Source: Leptolyngbya sp. SIOISBB (GTDB lineage Bacteria > Cyanobacteriota > Cyanobacteriia > Phormidesmidales > Phormidesmidaceae). From it: a stretch of 64,000 nucleotides of DNA. Position numbers and translations under genes: made by a program. The stretch covers positions 6,348,026 through 6,412,025 of the forward strand of contig JAAHII010000001.1 of the NCBI GenBank assembly GCA_010671905.1, given 5' to 3'. The notes under the pieces are model-generated. The model ran no database searches and was not told the origin of the DNA. It was given only the letters and a program-made list of their open reading frames with translations. This document shows, piece after piece, positions 61,107-64,000 of the stretch. Positions within the stretch are counted from its first letter, which is position 1, and each line of letters opens with the position of its first letter.

Positions 61107-62114
61107 TCAACCCGGCAACACGCCGCTGACCCGCATCAAATCCGCCACGGTGGGGCAATAGGGCTGCAAACCCAGCGTTTCCGGGTGAACCGGATGGTTG
61201 TAAATAAAATGACGATACTTCAAACAAAACCGATCCCAGTCGGCCATGCGAATGTTGAACCAGTCAATGATGCGATCGGCCAGCCACAGCGATAGGGGAA
61301 TGCGAAAATAAATGCGCTTACCCAAGTAATCGCAGATTTCCTCAACGGTGCGATCAATCGTGAGCGCTGGATTGCCGATAATGATTTGTCGTGGGTCTTG
61401 TGGGCCAGGGGGATGATCGACGAGATGGGTTACGACCATGGCAATGTCTTTGCCGTGGGCAAAGTGAAAACTGCCGTCTGCCTTGAGAAAGCGGATCAGG
61501 CCGATCCACTTGGTGACATCTTTGATGCCCGCAGAAATGTGGGAGTAAGGCTTGTCTTTGTCACCCCCAAACACCAACGTGGGGAAAACAGTCGTCACCT
61601 TGGGGTAGATGGCCAATTCTGGCAATTGCAGATAGCACTGGTACTTGCTGCGAATGTAATCAGTGCCAATTTCACCCGCTTCTTTAAGGGGCAAATTGTT
61701 GCTGTCCAGAATGCTAGCGGTAGAAAAGTAGATGACCTGTTGGCAGCGATCGCCATCCAACAGATTCATCAACTGATGATTACCCGTGACGTTGATGTCA
61801 TAAATCTCCGGTGCGCCCCCCCAAGAAGTCGCCGCCAAGATCGCTGTGTCGATTGTCTTGAGTAAATCGGCATGACTCTCGATGTTGCGGATGTCATCTT
61901 GAATCATGTGAATGCGCGGTTCTGCCTGCCAGTTAAACAACAGTTTGGCCGGATTGCGCACCAATAGAAACAGGTCGTGAGGCGTATCGTTCAGTAAGGT
62001 TTCGACCAGGTAATGACCAATACAGCCGCTCGCTCCCGTGATAAAAATCCGTTTTGGAACGTTGCTCTCAGAAGGTTGAATCAGTTCAGACACCGCACTG
62101 CCAGGGAAAAACAC
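61107..62114 (-). CDS. NAD(P)-dependent SDR/epimerase-family protein (335 aa)
   Basis: An extended short-chain dehydrogenase. The cofactor loop FITGASGCIGHYLVETLL, then ATSWGGAPEIYDINVTGNHQ and STASILDSNNLPL are visible. The catalytic YxxxK appears as YIRSKYQCYLQL with the Tyr/Lys spacing slightly altered. The substrate is unknown. ATG 62114 begins a frame with a short non-family leader; a later start around ESNVPKRIFITG cannot be excluded. It lies 83 bp upstream of ruvB on the same strand. Confidence 0.85.
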   Translation of the reverse strand: MFFPGSAVSELIQPSESNVPKRIFITGASGCIGHYLVETLLNDTPHDLFLLVRNPAKLLFNWQAEPRIHMIQDDIRNIESHADLLKTIDTAILAATSWGGAPEIYDINVTGNHQLMNLLDGDRCQQVIYFSTASILDSNNLPLKEAGEIGTDYIRSKYQCYLQLPELAIYPKVTTVFPTLVFGGDKDKPYSHISAGIKDVTKWIGLIRFLKADGSFHFAHGKDIAMVVTHLVDHPPGPQDPRQIIIGNPALTIDRTVEEICDYLGKRIYFRIPLSLWLADRIIDWFNIRMADWDRFCLKYRHFIYNHPVHPETLGLQPYCPTVADLMRVSGVLPG

Positions 62115-62249
62115 TTAGTCTCGCGATCATAGCGCGATCGCTCCACGCTCAATCATCAGGCACAACCAGTCGACAAAGCTAAGGCTAGATTTCAGAGCTA
62201 GGGTTATAAACTGAATCGCAATCGACTTACGGATTACAGCGGCCCTCGT

Positions 62250-63103
62250 TCACAAAGAAACTTGGGTAAAGACCTCATCAAATAGCTGAAGCACAAATAA
62301 ATGCCCTTCTTTGGGATAGCTAGATAATGTTGTTTTTGGAATTCTTTCATTGAAGTAAAGCGCATAACGATAGGGCGTAAACTTATCTTCTTCTCCATGA
62401 AATAGGTGTACTTCTGTCTCGATTTCCTCAACTCTAAAGCCCCAATCTTGATACAAAATGATGGCATCATCTGCTGGCCCGCGCACACCCTGACGAAAGG
62501 CTTCGGCAATATCATCAGCAAATGATTGCGCGATCGCATCGTCTTTTACAAGCTGTTTATCAGCGGCACTCATTGAACTCTCGATGGTTCTCATGAAACC
62601 CTGGGGCGACAGTTTTTGTGCCGCATATCCGAGTAGCGAAAAGGGCGCATAAAACACCCAAGGGGCTCGCTTAGAGAGTTTGGCAAAAAATTGATCCAGC
62701 GGAGCCATTTGCGCCCACAATTCAGGCTCGACTGCCACCGGTCCCCAACTGCCCATCGCAACCGAAAACTCAAGCTGGTCTGGGATGGCATAGCTGCACG
62801 CTAAAACGTAGGCACCGCCGCCGGATGCTCCGATCACACCAAATTGGCTGATACCAAGCTGCTGAGCGACTGCCTTCACATCTTGCGGAATCCAATAAAC
62901 GCCTGTCTTTAACGTAGTCCGACTGTCCTAAACCGGGCCGATCTAAGGCCAGGATACGGTAGCCGTGTTTCTTACCAGCGCGATATCCCAAAGCCGGTTC
63001 GTATCGAGAGCCAGGGGTGCCATGGAAATAGAACACGGGCTGACCTTGTGAGTCGCCATATTCACAATAAGCGAGCTGCCGTCCCTCCCCAATTTGGATA
63101 CAT
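62250..63103 (-). pseudogene. Alpha/beta hydrolase, frameshifted and cut by ISAs1
   Basis: The N-terminal frame reads IQIGEGRQLAYCEYGDSQGQ then PVFYFHGTPGSRYEPALGYR, ILALDRPGLGQSDY. Near 62895 it changes frame to QDVKAVAQQLGISQFGVIGASGGGAYVLACSYAIP, with the nucleophile elbow GASGGG and a late catalytic-type His (EGHLFV). The 5' end abuts the ISAs1 terminus at 63104 a few codons before GEGRQ, so the start codon is lost. Two independent lesions mean the gene is dead. Confidence 0.85.
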
Positions 63104-63113
63104 CAGGGTGGTT

Positions 63114-64000
63114 TCATACTAAGAAAGAGAAAACCATTGAGAGTTGGTTAGCCCAGACTCTCAAGGCTTGCGGAACGGTTCGCCAGCCGTACCGTCGTGC
63201 CAAGGTAATGGCAAAGGAGTTGAAAATGCCCCAGGTCACTGGGGCATGACTGCCCCGTCTTGGCGGCTCGTCTTCCTGGAAGGTGACATCTTTGACCCAG
63301 TGCAGACCATTTTCAATTTGCCAGTGTTGGCGAGTGGCGGGTAAGACTTCCTGCGCCTGCCACGGGGCACTGCCCATGTAGTAGGCCGTTTCGTCCGTCT
63401 CGGTATGTTCAGAGCGCTGCCCGTGCCGACGCACGACGCCAATCCAGGCGAGGGCCGGTCATTTCGCTCGCAGTTCAGGTGTCGGGGCAAAGACCTGGGC
63501 CTACCGCCGCACCTGCCGGTTATGGGGCATGTCGAGGGCCGCAGCCGTACTCTCGGGGGGAGCAGTATCGACGTGCGCTTGAAGAGCGGCATAACGATGC
63601 GCCCGATTTTGCTTGACGGGCAGAAGATAGTGTTGTCCAGCGGCCACAATCGTTTCGACCGTCTTGCGGGTCGTATGCAACGCATCCAAACTCAAACAGG
63701 ACCCTAGAGATAAGTGCGGTAACACTTGCTTCAGGGCCGTTTGGGCCACATGAATCTCACTGGTTTTGGCATTTTCCATCACCTGTAAATGCACCACCCC
63801 CAGATGACGTTCATACAACGAGACCACGGTGGTGAAGTTCTGCGCCGCCGTGCGACCACCAACACTGGTACAGCGAAGACTCTTGCCATCGACCGAAATC
63901 AGCGCCGCGAGGGTGGTCGGTAACGTTGCGAGCGACCATTCATTAAAGGCCTCCACCCAAAAAGGCCTCCACCCAACCTTGCGGGTCCACCCCTAACGCC
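63114..64000 (-). pseudogene. ISAs1 transposase with two stop codons and a 16-bp duplication
   Basis: Family motifs are clear: SVDGKSLRCTSVGG, QVMENAKTSEIHVAQTALKQ, LDALHTTRKTVETIV, QHWQIENGLHWVKDVTFQED and a C-terminal TWGIFNSFAITLARRYGW. The frame is continuous from 63956 to 63114 except for TAG at 63501-63503 and a TGA near 63458, each explained by one transition (CAG to TAG, TGG to TGA). Upstream, an exact 16-bp tandem duplication separates ALGVDPQGWVEAF from the rest. Transposition from this copy is not expected. Confidence 0.88.
63945..63976 (+). repeat. Exact 16-bp tandem duplication inside the transposase
   Basis: The 16-mer aaaggcctccacccaa occurs at 63945-63960 and again at 63961-63976. 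Sixteen is not a multiple of three, so it shifts the reading frame. Confidence 0.95.

Larger units (their letters stand above)
63104..64000 (-). mobile_element. ISAs1-family insertion sequence (runs off the window)
   Basis: The left terminus is placed at cagggtggtttcatact (63104-63120), directly where the hydrolase coding sequence breaks off, and begins with cagg as ISAs1-family ends do. The transposase stop follows 10 bp inside. The other end lies beyond 64000. Confidence 0.7.

Overview
The window reads as chromosome of a filamentous-type (Leptolyngbya/Nodosilinea-like) cyanobacterium. The evidence is the very frequent HIP1 octamer gcgatcgc, a CoaR/CoaT cobalt-efflux pair of the cyanobacterial kind, a CYP110-like P450, a DUF1574-type lipoprotein, a fused MFS-like/HEAT protein, and housekeeping genes infC, ilvH, ruvB and an ftsE-type ABC ATPase. 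The genus is an inference; the phylum is well supported.

Region 1 (1-18.2 kb) is an integrated, probably defective phage-like element. It holds a coupled membrane-protein operon (353-2128), an inserted PAS-PAS-GAF-GGDEF-EAL regulator (3.4-6.1 kb) and a tightly overlapping minus-strand block of six genes (11.6-6.4 kb) ending in an S74-chaperone tail-fibre-like protein. A plus-strand block of six small genes (11.8-14.0 kb) diverges from it across a perfect palindrome. A membrane-anchored TPR protein follows (14.4-16.1 kb), then a broken tyrosine integrase. Three copies of the 3' part of tRNA-Phe(GAA) lie around the integrase, marking serial integration at one site. No capsid, portal or terminase is visible; these may lie to the left.

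Region 2 (18.3-24 kb) starts with the divergent coaR-coaT pair and its MerR-type dyad promoter, followed by a dead metal ABC permease gene. The remains of a second, related element come next: a DNA-binding protein, a primase-like C-terminus and a frameshifted copy of a gene from region 1.

Region 3 (24-31.2 kb) is accessory DNA. Two minus-strand genes for small secreted proteins share an acidic DEL-x3-N-x-D motif and a near-identical promoter element; one is almost entirely 15-residue repeats. Nearby are a 37-residue membrane protein, a block of rodA and R3H gene fragments bounded by about 50-bp inverted repeats, a GH10 xylanase, a leucine-rich-repeat lipoprotein and several strong hairpins.

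Region 4 (31.8-40.7 kb) is one 2945-residue gene for a surface or secreted protein. It has a metallopeptidase-like motif, CARDB and dockerin-like segments, eight Ig-like repeats interleaved with four Rossmann-like modules, and a C-terminal tail encoded by clearly more AT-rich DNA.

Region 5 (41.5-64 kb) is mostly ordinary chromosome: TPR proteins, an SLC13 permease with TrkA-C domains, a DUF1574 lipoprotein, P450, hydrolase, the MFS/HEAT protein, infC, ilvH, a MidA-type methyltransferase, a ParA/MinD-like ATPase, an FtsE-type ATPase, ruvB and an SDR protein. It is interrupted by a decayed IS630 copy (42.76-43.88 kb) and by a dead ISAs1 copy (63.1 kb to the end) that cuts an already frameshifted hydrolase gene.
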